From Candidatus Crickella caballi (lineage in GTDB: Bacteria > Bacillota > Clostridia > Peptostreptococcales > Anaerovoracaceae): a DNA stretch of 64,000 nt. Below are positions 33,639-43,094 of this stretch, in pieces. The notes under the pieces are model-generated. The model did not search any database and was not told the origin of the DNA. It was given only the letters and a program-made list of their open reading frames with translations. Both the position numbers and the translations under genes were made by a program. Every line of letters begins with the position of its first letter. Within the stretch, counting starts at the first letter, position 1. Where the stretch lies: contig JAGHUV010000014.1 in assembly GCA_018064665.1 (NCBI GenBank), positions 1 to 64,000 on the forward strand, read 5' to 3'.

Positions 33639-35398
33639 TGAACAGCGCGGCTCAGATTATTAATATGCTGCATCCGGGACTTGTCATGATAGTCTTCGGT
33701 ATTTTGGTTGCTCTGTTACCTGCAAAGTGCAGAGTACCTCTTTCATTGCTTGGACCGGCTATCTCCATTTATCTTACACTCAACATGTCGGCAGACTGCG
33801 CATTGGACTACAGAATCAACGATTACATTACGATTCATTTCATGCACTATGACAAGCTGACTTTCCTGTTTATGATTGTATTCAGCGTGATTGCGATGTG
33901 CAAAGCAATATATTGCATCAATACGCAGGAGAAGAAAGAAGCTTCCATGGCGATGGTTTATGCCGGAAGCATGATGGGCGTAGTTCTCGCTGGTGACTGC
34001 CTTTCACTGATCGTTTTCTGGGAGCTGTCGGCGGTTGCTTCGGCATACATTGTATATGCAGGTCACTATCGCAGATCCTACAGAGCTGCCTTCAGATATC
34101 TTCTGGTACATGCCTTTGGCGGTAATATGTTCCTGGCAGGAATGATAGTGTATATTTTCCACTATGGAAACGTTCTGACTAATATTACTGATCAGGCAGG
34201 TACACCTATGTACTGGATATTGTTTATAGGTGTTGCTGTCAATGCGGCAGTTCCACCGCTTAACTCATGGGTATCCGATGCATATCCTGAAGCCTCGGTA
34301 ACAGGAACGCCTTATCTTGCATCCTTTACGACCAAAGCAGCAATCTATGTAATGATTCGCTTCTTCGCAGGTTCGGAATTTCTTATCTGGGTAGGCGTGT
34401 TCATGGCAATATATGCAGCCTGCATGGCGATAATGGAGAACGGAATCAGAAGGCTTCTGTCGTATCATATCGTCAGTCAGCTCGGAATGATGGTAGCTGC
34501 TATCGGTGCCGGCGGAGAGATGGGCGTAGACGGTGCGGCAGCTCATGCTATAACGAATATTTTCTACAAAGGCGCACTTATAATGGCTGTCGGCGCAATC
34601 ATGTATGCAACAGGAAAGACACTTATTACCGAGCTTGGTGGACTTGGTAAGAGAATGCCGGTTATTTCGGTTTGCTTCCTCATATCCTCACTTGCGATAG
34701 CAGGACTTCCGGGACTGTCGGGTTTTGTCAGCAAAGCACTTATTATGGATGCACTTGCAGAGGGAGGATATCAGGCAGCATCGATACTTATTACTGTTGC
34801 CGGCGTCGGAACCCTGTTGTCCATAACACTCAAGATGAACTATTTCATCTTCTGGGGTCCGTGCGATGAAGAGGCTAAGAAGCTGGAGATTAATAAAGTG
34901 CCATGGACTATGCAGCTTGCGGTTGTTCTGGCAACGATAGCATCTGTGCTGATTGGTGTATTCCCACAGCAGTTCTATGCACTTCTTCCATACGCGGCAG
35001 AGGTTAATCCTTATGCTCTCGGACATGTGCTAGAATACATAGCTATATTTATCGGCGGCACAATTCCGTTTGTTATCTTCATCAAACGTATGCGTCCTCA
35101 TGAAGATCTTACACTTGACTTTGACTGGTTCTATCGTAAGGGCCTGTGCAGGCTCGTAATGGGAATTGCCAAAGTGACAGAGAAGCTGTTCAAATGGTGC
35201 GAAGGAAAGCTGGTCGGCTTTGCCCGGTATCTGGGAATTCATTTCAGCAATCCGTATCTGTGGACTGAGAACAGTAAGAGTGTCAGAATTCGCAAGATGT
35301 CCTTTGAGAGCGAGGACCAGCTGATAGGAGACACGATCAGCATGGTAGTGTTCGCACTTACGCTGATATTGGTATGCGGTATAGCGCTCATAATATAA
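33638..35398 (+). CDS. NuoL/MrpA-N-like antiporter subunit 3
   Basis: A 586-residue antiporter-like membrane subunit, the third in the operon. Conserved blocks: GDCLSLIVFWELSAVASAYI, AVPPLNSWVSDAYPEASVTG and SYHIVSQLGMMVAAIG. It lacks the long MrpA C-terminus; the missing parts are encoded separately at 28895 and 29147. The C-terminal 130 residues include a polar stretch and a last helix. Stands last in the operon, before a terminator. Confidence 0.92.
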   Translation: MNSAAQIINMLHPGLVMIVFGILVALLPAKCRVPLSLLGPAISIYLTLNMSADCALDYRINDYITIHFMHYDKLTFLFMIVFSVIAMCKAIYCINTQEKKEASMAMVYAGSMMGVVLAGDCLSLIVFWELSAVASAYIVYAGHYRRSYRAAFRYLLVHAFGGNMFLAGMIVYIFHYGNVLTNITDQAGTPMYWILFIGVAVNAAVPPLNSWVSDAYPEASVTGTPYLASFTTKAAIYVMIRFFAGSEFLIWVGVFMAIYAACMAIMENGIRRLLSYHIVSQLGMMVAAIGAGGEMGVDGAAAHAITNIFYKGALIMAVGAIMYATGKTLITELGGLGKRMPVISVCFLISSLAIAGLPGLSGFVSKALIMDALAEGGYQAASILITVAGVGTLLSITLKMNYFIFWGPCDEEAKKLEINKVPWTMQLAVVLATIASVLIGVFPQQFYALLPYAAEVNPYALGHVLEYIAIFIGGTIPFVIFIKRMRPHEDLTLDFDWFYRKGLCRLVMGIAKVTEKLFKWCEGKLVGFARYLGIHFSNPYLWTENSKSVRIRKMSFESEDQLIGDTISMVVFALTLILVCGIALII

Positions 35399-35427
35399 TT
35401 GTGATTTTAATGAACTATGATTAGAAA

Positions 35428-35470
35428 AACATCCTCTTTATCTGAAATAGGTAAAGAGGATGTTGTGTTA
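35428..35470. terminator. Terminator between the mrp operon and maf (both strands)
   Basis: AACATCCTCTTTA (35428-35440) pairs perfectly with TAAAGAGGATGTT (35452-35464). A T-rich tract follows on +, and a TTTTTCTAAT tract follows on -, so it can end both convergent transcripts. Confidence 0.8.
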
Positions 35471-35536
35471 TTTATACATTTTTATCCGATACATTGTCAT
35501 AATTGCAGATAGCAATTCAACAAGCATCGGATCGAT

Positions 35537-36109
35537 CTAAGAGTTCTTAATTCTTTCTTCGATCCTGTGGAACGGTAAGCCAACCACATTCTCATAGTCT
35601 CCGTCAATGTGATCGATATACTTTCCGAAGAGACCCTGTATAGCATACGAGCCGGCTTTATCAAAAGGCTGGGCCTGTTCTATGTATTCATAGATCTGTT
35701 CATCTGTATAATCTTTGCAGTATACGGTTGTGACGTCGTTAAGAACTTCAGTCTGGCCGGTATCTGTATCAATAATGCATACGCCCGTAACTACATAATG
35801 GAAGGTGTTCCTGATTTTGTCGAGCATCCTGAAAGCATCGGCGGTATCAACAGGCTTTCCCATTTTTTCATCCTTGTATACGATGGTATCGGCACCGATA
35901 ATTAATGAATTCGGATACTCAATAGGATCTATGGAATCATAACAAGCTCTTGCTTTCTGCTCCGCCAGCATCTCAACTGCAGCTTCCATAGTGATGATCT
36001 CAGGAAGTATTTCTTCTGTTTCCGTAGGCATCAGAAGAGGCTCGATGCCATGATTTTTAAGTATTTCCAGTCTTCTTGGCGACTTGGATGCCAGAATTAT
36101 TGTCTTCAT
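35537..36109 (-). CDS. maf: Maf family nucleotide pyrophosphatase
   Basis: A 190-residue Maf protein that hydrolyses non-canonical or pyrimidine NTPs to NMP and PPi. ASKSPRRLEIL at the N-terminus and IGADTIVYKDEKMGKP are the family motifs; the SPRR form is that of the YhdE (dTTP/UTP) group. ATG 36109 gives the family N-terminus MKTIILASKSPRR, but no SD precedes it; a TTG at 36145 would give a 12-residue extension. It diverges from the GGDEF gene. Confidence 0.92.
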   Translation of the reverse strand: MKTIILASKSPRRLEILKNHGIEPLLMPTETEEILPEIITMEAAVEMLAEQKARACYDSIDPIEYPNSLIIGADTIVYKDEKMGKPVDTADAFRMLDKIRNTFHYVVTGVCIIDTDTGQTEVLNDVTTVYCKDYTDEQIYEYIEQAQPFDKAGSYAIQGLFGKYIDHIDGDYENVVGLPFHRIEERIKNS

Positions 36110-36260
36110 ATTTTTTATTGTAATTCGTATTTGTTTTTTTCTCAATAATAAATATGAGCAGATAGCTTTTTTACTGTTTATTTACTTTCTGTGCGTGTAT
36201 AATCATTATGTATTGTTATATCTGTTAAATGCCTTTATGCAAGATCTATGGGGGGCTGAA

Positions 36261-39200
36261 ATGACATGCAAAGAATTATACGGACTTGTTGAAAGTCTTA
36301 AAATGATATATCAGATAGTGCGTGTAATTGATCCACGCAATAACAAAGTCATCCTGGTATATAAGGATGGTAGTTTTGACGTAGAAGATGACCCGTGTTA
36401 TCAGTATTATGGCAAGTCTAAACGCTGTGACAACTGTATTGCGGTAAAAGCCAGCAAGCAGCATTCATATCAGGAGAAATATGAATTTGTCAATCAGAGT
36501 GTATATCATATTTCGGCAAATGAAATCGATGTAGAAGATAAGAAATACATAGTTGAGACTGTTGCTCGCGTGGATGACAACGTAATTGCAGAAGCCTACG
36601 GTAAGGGTCAGTTCAACGATATTATTGAGAGCGTTAATCACAAATTATACGTAGACCCTTTGACAGGTGTGTATAACAGGAGATACTATGAGGACTTCTT
36701 TCTTACATTCAGTCATGAAGAGGCTGTTGCGGTTATCGATGTGGATGAATTTAAGAATGTAAATGATGAATATGGACATTCCATAGGAGACCTTGCACTT
36801 CGAGCTGTTGCGGATGCAATCAGGGGACAGGTTAGAAATAATGATGTAGTTATTCGCTTCGGCGGAGACGAATTTATAATAGTATTTAATTCCATTCCTA
36901 AAGATGTTTTTGTAAACAAGATGGAGAATATCAGAGCGGCTGTTGAGAGAGTAAGAATAGCCAGTGCATTTGAACTACGACTTACTATAAGTATCGGATG
37001 TTCATATGCGGATGCTGATAGGTCTCCTTCTTTTGATGAAGCAGATAAACAGCTATACCTGGCTAAACGCATTAAGAACAGAGTGTGCATCGGAGAAGAC
37101 GTAACGGAGCTCAAAAATTACGTGCTATCCAGCACAGCAATAGACAGTGATATTCCAAGTTCATATGAAGAGCTGGAAAGCAAAAAAAGCAAATCAGATT
37201 TTGTCCTGCCTGAGTATGATGACTTTGAGCATGTAATGAAATCCTTTGTCGGAGATTATCACAGTATTCTCAAGGTGGATCTTTCCACCGGAGATATCAG
37301 AATATATCAGGACAAGGGTGGAGATGCCAACTGGACGATAGAAGCATCAAGCAAAGGATACGAAAGCTATCGCAAAGACTTTGCTGCAAAGTTCCTTTTC
37401 CCGGAGGACAGAGAATGGTTCCTGACCAATACAAATACAGAAACACTGATTGATAGACTCAGGAAGGATGATGTATTCTACCTCAACCACAGAGTTATTA
37501 AGAATGGCGTAATTAATTACTATCAGACCAAATTAGTGCGCGACCTCAGTCCCGGTGGTCCATGGATACTTATCGGCGGACACAGCGTAGATAAGGAGAC
37601 AAGAGATAAAGAGCTTGCAAGAGAGAAGGAGAAGCTCAAGCAACGCTCCAACGACATGATTGCAAGGCTTGCTGAGGATTACGAGGGCATTTATCTTGCG
37701 AATGTTGATACAGGCGAGATGATGGCAATCAGAGCAAAAGGAATCGCTGCGCAGTATGGAGATGCGGAGCTTCCGATTGGCGAGGACTTTGATAATATTT
37801 CCAGAATTTTTGCTTTGAATTCGATCGTTCCTGAGGACAGAGACGCTTTCCTTGAATTCATGAGTAAGAGCAATATTCGGGAGATGTCCCAAAACTGTGA
37901 AGGAAATCAGGTTTTCAATTTCCGTGTTGATAGAAATAAGAAAAGAATATTCTATCAGGTGGTTGTAAGCTGGAATGAGGAAGATGAAACCGGTCTGTGG
38001 GTATTGATCGGTATACACAGCATTAATGAGTCAATAAGGATGGCCGAAAAGCTCGTAGAGGATGAAGCTATGATCATAGCATTTTCCTCCAACTATGAGA
38101 GCTTGGGAATTGTCAATGTCGATAATGATACAATCGAGGTTCTTAAGAAGGGAAGAACTCTTGGAAGCAGACTTGAAGATGTGTGGGTTGGAGATGTGCT
38201 CCCATACTGGTCGACGGTGGACGATGTTGTTTCTCACTTTATTCTGCCTGAAGATCATCAGCAGGTTCTTTCAATGATGCACTCAGACAATCTGTACAGA
38301 CACTTTAAATCAAGCGATGAGCCTTTGAATGTTGCTTTCCGTATGGAGAACGGAGAAGGCGTAAGATATATGGATGTCGGCATTGCCAAACTCCACGAGA
38401 AGTCGGAAAAGCATAGAGCGATTCTTGGAATAAGGGATATTCATGAAATAACCGTAGCTGAGATGGCTCGCAATACGGCTCTGGAAAATGACCTTCTGAT
38501 AAACGGACTGATGGACAGCCTAAATGATGAAGCCAACCCTGATGTAGCCATTGCTACGCTGCTAAATGTAGTAGGCAATTACTATGACGGAATAAGGTCT
38601 TATCTGTACGAGATCGATTATGATAACAACAAGCTTATTTATGAGCATGAATGGGTCAAGGATCCATCGTATTCGCAGCTCGAAGAGTATCAGTCAGTAA
38701 CCTTGGACGATATTCAATTCTGGATCGATGAGGTAGATGAGGAGGGCATCTTCTCATTCAGGAATGAGGGTGAGCTCGGCTACAGACAGTCATTATCCTA
38801 TCAGAAGCTTGGTGTAAGTGACCTGACAAGCATTATTGTTGCAGGTGTATGGATCGGCGGAGTTCTTTCAGCCTTTATCGGAGTGGATAACTGCAAAGAG
38901 AATATGGACAACACCTTCCCGCTCAAGACGGCGGCTTCGCTGGCATATGGTGAGATAATCAAGAAGAAGGAAGCTGAGCAGCAGAACAGACTTAACGATG
39001 CTATTATAGAGACCATAGGTGAAATTGTTGAAGCACGAGACTATGAGAGTGGTGAACACATTCACAGAGTAAAGGATTATGTTCGTATAATTGCTGAGGA
39101 TATTATGATGAATTATCCTGAGTACGGTCTTGACGAGGAGCAGGTTAACCTTATAGCTAAATGCAGCTCGCTTCATGATGTAGGAAAGGTTATGATCTCC

Positions 39201-39590
39201 GATAATATTCTGCTTAAGAATGGCAAACTCACAGACGAAGAATTTGCAGAGATGAAGACACACTGCGAGAAGGGCTGCTATCTTATCGATAAGTCAACAG
39301 CTGAGTGGGATGAGAATTTCCGCCTGACCAGCCTGCAGATCTGCCGCTGGCATCATGAGAAATATGACGGCAGGGGATATCCTGACGGACTCAAGGGTGA
39401 CGAGATCCCAATCTCAGCTCAGATAGTTTCTATCGCGGACTGCTTTGATGCACTGCTGTCGGAAAGAAGCTACAAGCCGGCATATTCTGTTGACAAAGCT
39501 TATAAAATGATTCTTAACGGCGAATGCGGAGTCTTCAACGAGAAGCTCATTGCTTCGTTCGTAAGATGCAGAGATCAATTTGGAGAGTAA
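36261..39590 (+). CDS. Multi-domain c-di-GMP protein: GGDEF plus HD-GYP
   Basis: A 1109-residue cytosolic signalling protein. Order: N-terminal PAS-like sensor with a Cys motif C-x9-CDNC (1-125), GGDEF domain (about 150-310) with intact GGDEF (201-205) and inhibitory I-site RNND nine residues earlier, three PAS-like domains (about 330-770), a GAF-like domain (about 775-915), and HD-GYP (about 920-1100) with LHDVGK and HHEKYDGRGYP. It may both make and break c-di-GMP. ATG 36261 follows GGGGGGCT; the longer frame has no SD and overlaps maf. No transmembrane segment. kimA follows 14 bp later. Confidence 0.92.
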   Translation: MTCKELYGLVESLKMIYQIVRVIDPRNNKVILVYKDGSFDVEDDPCYQYYGKSKRCDNCIAVKASKQHSYQEKYEFVNQSVYHISANEIDVEDKKYIVETVARVDDNVIAEAYGKGQFNDIIESVNHKLYVDPLTGVYNRRYYEDFFLTFSHEEAVAVIDVDEFKNVNDEYGHSIGDLALRAVADAIRGQVRNNDVVIRFGGDEFIIVFNSIPKDVFVNKMENIRAAVERVRIASAFELRLTISIGCSYADADRSPSFDEADKQLYLAKRIKNRVCIGEDVTELKNYVLSSTAIDSDIPSSYEELESKKSKSDFVLPEYDDFEHVMKSFVGDYHSILKVDLSTGDIRIYQDKGGDANWTIEASSKGYESYRKDFAAKFLFPEDREWFLTNTNTETLIDRLRKDDVFYLNHRVIKNGVINYYQTKLVRDLSPGGPWILIGGHSVDKETRDKELAREKEKLKQRSNDMIARLAEDYEGIYLANVDTGEMMAIRAKGIAAQYGDAELPIGEDFDNISRIFALNSIVPEDRDAFLEFMSKSNIREMSQNCEGNQVFNFRVDRNKKRIFYQVVVSWNEEDETGLWVLIGIHSINESIRMAEKLVEDEAMIIAFSSNYESLGIVNVDNDTIEVLKKGRTLGSRLEDVWVGDVLPYWSTVDDVVSHFILPEDHQQVLSMMHSDNLYRHFKSSDEPLNVAFRMENGEGVRYMDVGIAKLHEKSEKHRAILGIRDIHEITVAEMARNTALENDLLINGLMDSLNDEANPDVAIATLLNVVGNYYDGIRSYLYEIDYDNNKLIYEHEWVKDPSYSQLEEYQSVTLDDIQFWIDEVDEEGIFSFRNEGELGYRQSLSYQKLGVSDLTSIIVAGVWIGGVLSAFIGVDNCKENMDNTFPLKTAASLAYGEIIKKKEAEQQNRLNDAIIETIGEIVEARDYESGEHIHRVKDYVRIIAEDIMMNYPEYGLDEEQVNLIAKCSSLHDVGKVMISDNILLKNGKLTDEEFAEMKTHCEKGCYLIDKSTAEWDENFRLTSLQICRWHHEKYDGRGYPDGLKGDEIPISAQIVSIADCFDALLSERSYKPAYSVDKAYKMILNGECGVFNEKLIASFVRCRDQFGE

Positions 39591-39603
39591 GATTTAGATT
39601 ATA

Positions 39604-41487
39604 ATGAAGGTAAATAAAAACAGTATAAATAATGTGCTGATCGGAAAAAGAATGAGCGACAGTGAATTATCCGGAGAGAAATATAATATTCTCTGGGGAA
39701 TTCCTGTGTTTGCAAGTGATGCCATTTCTTCTGTCAGCTATGCAGGAGAAGAAATTCTGCTCGTATTGCTTCCCGCATTGGGAGCAATGTCATATAAGTA
39801 CTTTCTTCCTATAGTTACAGCAATTATTGTTCTGCTTGCGATACTGGTGTTCTGCTATAGGCAGACGATTGATGAATATCCTCATGGAGGCGGAGCATAC
39901 ATTGTTGCGGCCAAAAATCTCGGAGAGATACCCGGACTTATCGCTGGTGCTGCACTGATAATCGGTTATATACTGACTGTAGCTGTTAGTTCCTGTGCAG
40001 GTGCTGCAGCTATCATTTCTGCATTCCCGGAGCTCATTAATGCGAAAGCCTTCATAGCATTTGCTATAATCGTACTTCTGACATGGGGCAACCTGCGCGG
40101 CATGAGAGAATCTGCGATTCTGTTCGGAGTTCCTACATATATTTTCATTGCGGTAATGCTGACGATGATAGTGACAGGAATAATAAGATACATATCGGGA
40201 ACCTACACACCTGCAGAGGTCCGGATAGTTACGGAGAATTCCATGGATACCATGATTTTCCTGATTCTCAAAGCCTTTGCATCAGGTTGTACTGCACTGA
40301 CCGGAGTTGAGGCAGTGTCAAATGGTGTTGCGAACTTCCGGGAGCCGGCGCAGAAGAATGCCAAGAAGGTGCTTATTGCAATGGCGGGCTTTGTATGCAT
40401 AGTTTTCTTCGGAGTCAGCCTGCTGATAAAGTGGTTTAACATCGCACCTGCAGAGGATGCGACAGCAATAAGCGTGCTTGCAGAATACGTATTCGGAGCA
40501 GGCAGCGTTATGTACTATGTTGTTCAGATTATGACGGTAGTAATACTTGCACTGGCTGCGAACACAGCTTACGCGGGACTTCCGCTTCTGATGGCTGTTA
40601 TAGCATCTGACGGATATCTGCCAAGATGGCTTAATCTCAGAGGAACAAGACTTAATTTCTCTAACGGAATTATCGTACTTCTTGCAACATCATCAATTCT
40701 CGTATTTGCATTTAACGGAAGTCAGCATCTGCTGCTCCCATTGTATGCAAGTGGCGTTTTTATTTCCTTTCTTCTTTCGCAGGTCGGAATGCTGTTCCAC
40801 TGGATCAGTGCCAAAGGAGAAGGATGGAAGTTCAAAGCAGCAGTAAATGGCTTCGGTACGCTTGTTACGGGTTGCACTCTGGTCGTTATCGCAGCAATGA
40901 AATTCACTCAGGGCGCATGGGTTACTCTTGTATGCATTGCGGGACTCGTTTTGATGATGTACAGAATCAAGAGACACTACGAGATAGTTTCTGATGACCT
41001 CAGGATGCAGTCGGTTGGAGAGGTGAAGAAGATTCTGTCCTATGCCGGTCCGGGCAAAGCTATACTTCCGACATCGTCTCTTACCCGTTCCTTCGTAAAG
41101 ACCTTGAACTGCGCACTCGGTTGCGGGTTTGACGAGATAGAGATATATAATGTTTCCGGCAGCGAGGAGTACGCGCTGGAGCTTAAGAAGAAAATTGCTG
41201 AGCTTGATCTTGACGACAACGTATACTTTGCGCATGATACAACGCCATACAGAAACATAAACGAGATGCTGATACAGCATGTGGAGGAGGAAGCAAAGAA
41301 TCTTCCGCCTCATCGCAACATTACGGTTATGATGGGGTCTATTGTTACGAATAACATCTGGGAAGCAATGCTTCACAACCACACAACAAAGAGACTGCAG
41401 AAGGTAATGGAACGAAATCCTAAGGTTTCTGTATTTACTGTTCCTTATATCCTGAAGCGGGCATATCCTCGCAAGAAGGAGAACTGA
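39604..41487 (+). CDS. kimA: KimA-type APC superfamily potassium transporter
   Basis: A 627-residue APC permease that resembles Bacillus KimA (YdaO), a K+/H+ symporter. Shared blocks: ASDAISSVSYAGEEIL, YPHGGGAYIVAAKNLGE, SGCTALTGVEAVSNGVANFR and LAANTAYAGLPLL. About twelve helices (residues 30-455) are followed by a 170-residue cytosolic domain. KimA is inhibited by c-di-AMP in Bacillus; no ydaO riboswitch is visible here. Downstream by 3 bp is a TrkA-N protein, and upstream is the c-di-GMP gene. SD is weak. Confidence 0.85.
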   Translation: MKVNKNSINNVLIGKRMSDSELSGEKYNILWGIPVFASDAISSVSYAGEEILLVLLPALGAMSYKYFLPIVTAIIVLLAILVFCYRQTIDEYPHGGGAYIVAAKNLGEIPGLIAGAALIIGYILTVAVSSCAGAAAIISAFPELINAKAFIAFAIIVLLTWGNLRGMRESAILFGVPTYIFIAVMLTMIVTGIIRYISGTYTPAEVRIVTENSMDTMIFLILKAFASGCTALTGVEAVSNGVANFREPAQKNAKKVLIAMAGFVCIVFFGVSLLIKWFNIAPAEDATAISVLAEYVFGAGSVMYYVVQIMTVVILALAANTAYAGLPLLMAVIASDGYLPRWLNLRGTRLNFSNGIIVLLATSSILVFAFNGSQHLLLPLYASGVFISFLLSQVGMLFHWISAKGEGWKFKAAVNGFGTLVTGCTLVVIAAMKFTQGAWVTLVCIAGLVLMMYRIKRHYEIVSDDLRMQSVGEVKKILSYAGPGKAILPTSSLTRSFVKTLNCALGCGFDEIEIYNVSGSEEYALELKKKIAELDLDDNVYFAHDTTPYRNINEMLIQHVEEEAKNLPPHRNITVMMGSIVTNNIWEAMLHNHTTKRLQKVMERNPKVSVFTVPYILKRAYPRKKEN

Positions 41488-41489
41488 TT

Positions 41490-42335
41490 ATGAAAATGCT
41501 TGTAATGGGAGGCGGAAAAGTCGGACGCGCTATTCTTGAAAACCCGGGATTCGCTGATTGGGACATAACTGTAATAGAGAAAAACCCGGAGGTTGCGGCT
41601 TATATTGAGCAGAATTATGATGTGATGGTTGTCGAAGGCGACCAGAGAGACTACCTGCTCCTTGAAGATTGCGACGTCAAGAATATGGATGCTGTTATTT
41701 CTGCTACATCTTCGGATGAGATGAATATTTTGAGTGGGCTTTATGCGAAGAAGAGAGGTGCTCGATATGCTGCTGTAAGATTCAGCGATATGCTATACGA
41801 CACTGATTTTATGGATTTCGTTCAGAATGACTTTGATGTTGATCTCATATTCAATCCAAGCAGTATCTCGGCCGAAAGAATAATAAACGGATGCGCCGGA
41901 GACGAAGGCGCTGAACATATTAAATCCGTAGTTCTTGTCGGCGCAGGAAGAACTGCCCTGTATCTTACGCAGCTTTTTCTTGATCGTGGCTATAGTGTTA
42001 CTGCTGTAGTTGATAATGACGAAGCCGGAAAGGACTTTGCAGACCGCGTTGACGACAGAGTGAGTGTTATCTGTGACAATGATGATGACAGACACATTCT
42101 CGAAACAATCGATGTAAGCGGTGAGGGCGCGTTTGTTGCTGTTACGAACAGTGAATCACTCAATGTAATGCTTGCTAAATATGCTGATAATGCGGGCGTA
42201 CCGTATACTGCGGCTTTGGTATCTCATAATGAGATAGCTGAACTGGGTAAAGCTCTGGGCATTGATGAAATTATTTCGCCGAGGGATGTCTCAGACCATG
42301 TTACGAAAAGCTTACAGGAGAAAAATATCTCTTGA
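41490..42335 (+). CDS. Protein with two TrkA-N (RCK-N) domains
   Basis: A 281-residue soluble protein with two Rossmann nucleotide-binding domains in tandem: MGGGKVGRAILE with acidic partner in IEKNP (about 1-130), and VVLVGAGRTALYLTQLFLD with VVDNDE (about 145-275). The RCK-C ligand domains of full TrkA are not obvious. It is two bases after kimA's stop, so it probably gates or regulates that transporter in response to a nucleotide; inferred. Its stop codon overlaps the infC promoter -35. Confidence 0.82.
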   Translation: MKMLVMGGGKVGRAILENPGFADWDITVIEKNPEVAAYIEQNYDVMVVEGDQRDYLLLEDCDVKNMDAVISATSSDEMNILSGLYAKKRGARYAAVRFSDMLYDTDFMDFVQNDFDVDLIFNPSSISAERIINGCAGDEGAEHIKSVVLVGAGRTALYLTQLFLDRGYSVTAVVDNDEAGKDFADRVDDRVSVICDNDDDRHILETIDVSGEGAFVAVTNSESLNVMLAKYADNAGVPYTAALVSHNEIAELGKALGIDEIISPRDVSDHVTKSLQEKNIS

Positions 42336-42360
42336 CAGTAAGAGGCAATTTGAATATAAT
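42332..42360 (+). promoter_or_regulatory. Consensus promoter of the infC operon
   Basis: TTGACA (42332-42337), 17 bp, TATAAT (42355-42360): perfect consensus. The -35 overlaps the stop codon of the TrkA-N gene. Confidence 0.9.
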
Positions 42361-42365
42361 ACACG

Positions 42366-42468
42366 AGGTTAAAGCAGAAGTTATCCGCTTCTCGCCTTAC
42401 AGACTAGCGTTGGTAGGGCCACATACACTTGATTGTAGCTGCGGATACTTTTGTGTCCGCAGTTTTTT
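42366..42468 (+). promoter_or_regulatory. infC leader with attenuator (L20-leader type)
   Basis: The 140-nt leader ends in an intrinsic terminator 40 bp before infC: CTGCGGATAC (42439-42448) pairs with GTGTCCGCAG (42453-42462), then TTTTTT. In Bacillota the same place holds the L20 leader, in which excess ribosomal protein L20 promotes termination. Upstream AGCAGAAG...CTTCTCGC can form a competing hairpin. Confidence 0.75.
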
Positions 42469-42507
42469 AATGAATGTGTACCATTGTATGGGTACGGAGG
42501 TAAGACT

Positions 42508-43035
42508 ATAGCAACTAAAGACAATAAGCAGACACAAATCAATGACGAGATTCGTGCAGAAGAAGTCAGAGTCCTCAGCGAGGACGGAGAACAGCTGGGC
42601 ATTATGAGTCTCGAAGCTGCACTTGCACTTGCTGAAGAGGAAGAGCTTGACCTGGTGAACATTTCGCCTAATGCGAATCCGCCGGTTTGCAAGATTCTTG
42701 ACTACGGTAAGTATCGCTACGAACAGCAGAAGAAAGAGAAGAATGCCAAGAAGAATCAGGCAGTTACTGAAATCAAAGAAATCAGACTCTCTCTTTCGAT
42801 CGAGGATCACGACCTTCAGGTTAAGGCAAAGAGCGCTTCAAAGTTCCTGAAGGAAGGAAACAAGCTGAAGGTTTCCATCAGATTCAGAGGCAGAGAGATG
42901 GCTTATTCGCAGATTGCGTTCGATGTTATGAAGAAGTTCGCTGAACTGATTTCAGACTGCGGTGTAGTTGAAAAAGAAGCAAAAATGGAAGGCAGAAGAA
43001 TGTTTATGTTCCTCGGCCCTAAGAGAGATAAGTAA
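42508..43035 (+). CDS. infC: Translation initiation factor IF-3, ATA start
   Basis: A 175-residue IF-3. N-terminal domain with INDEIRAEEVRVLSEDGEQLG, linker with YEQQKKEKNAKKNQ, and C-terminal domain with GREMAYSQIAFDVM. The only start with a proper SD (ACGGAGGTAAG, 7 bp away) is the ATA at 42508-42510. IF-3 genes are known for rare AUU/AUA/AUC starts that let IF-3 repress its own translation. Upstream in-frame TTG codons lie in or near the terminator stem and lack an SD. Confidence 0.93.
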   Translation: MATKDNKQTQINDEIRAEEVRVLSEDGEQLGIMSLEAALALAEEEELDLVNISPNANPPVCKILDYGKYRYEQQKKEKNAKKNQAVTEIKEIRLSLSIEDHDLQVKAKSASKFLKEGNKLKVSIRFRGREMAYSQIAFDVMKKFAELISDCGVVEKEAKMEGRRMFMFLGPKRDK

Positions 43036-43094
43036 AGCAGCCTTATCGGGCAGTTTCCACGCTATAGATTAAGATTTGCATACAGGAGGTTATC

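Noticed and set aside
36084..36260. N-terminal hydrophobic extension of the GGDEF/HD-GYP protein
   Set aside because: It would start at TTG without SD inside maf on the other strand and would cover the promoter; the ATG at 36261 has GGGGGG before it.
39590..39604. c-di-AMP (ydaO) riboswitch before kimA
   Set aside because: The gap is 13 bp, far too short.
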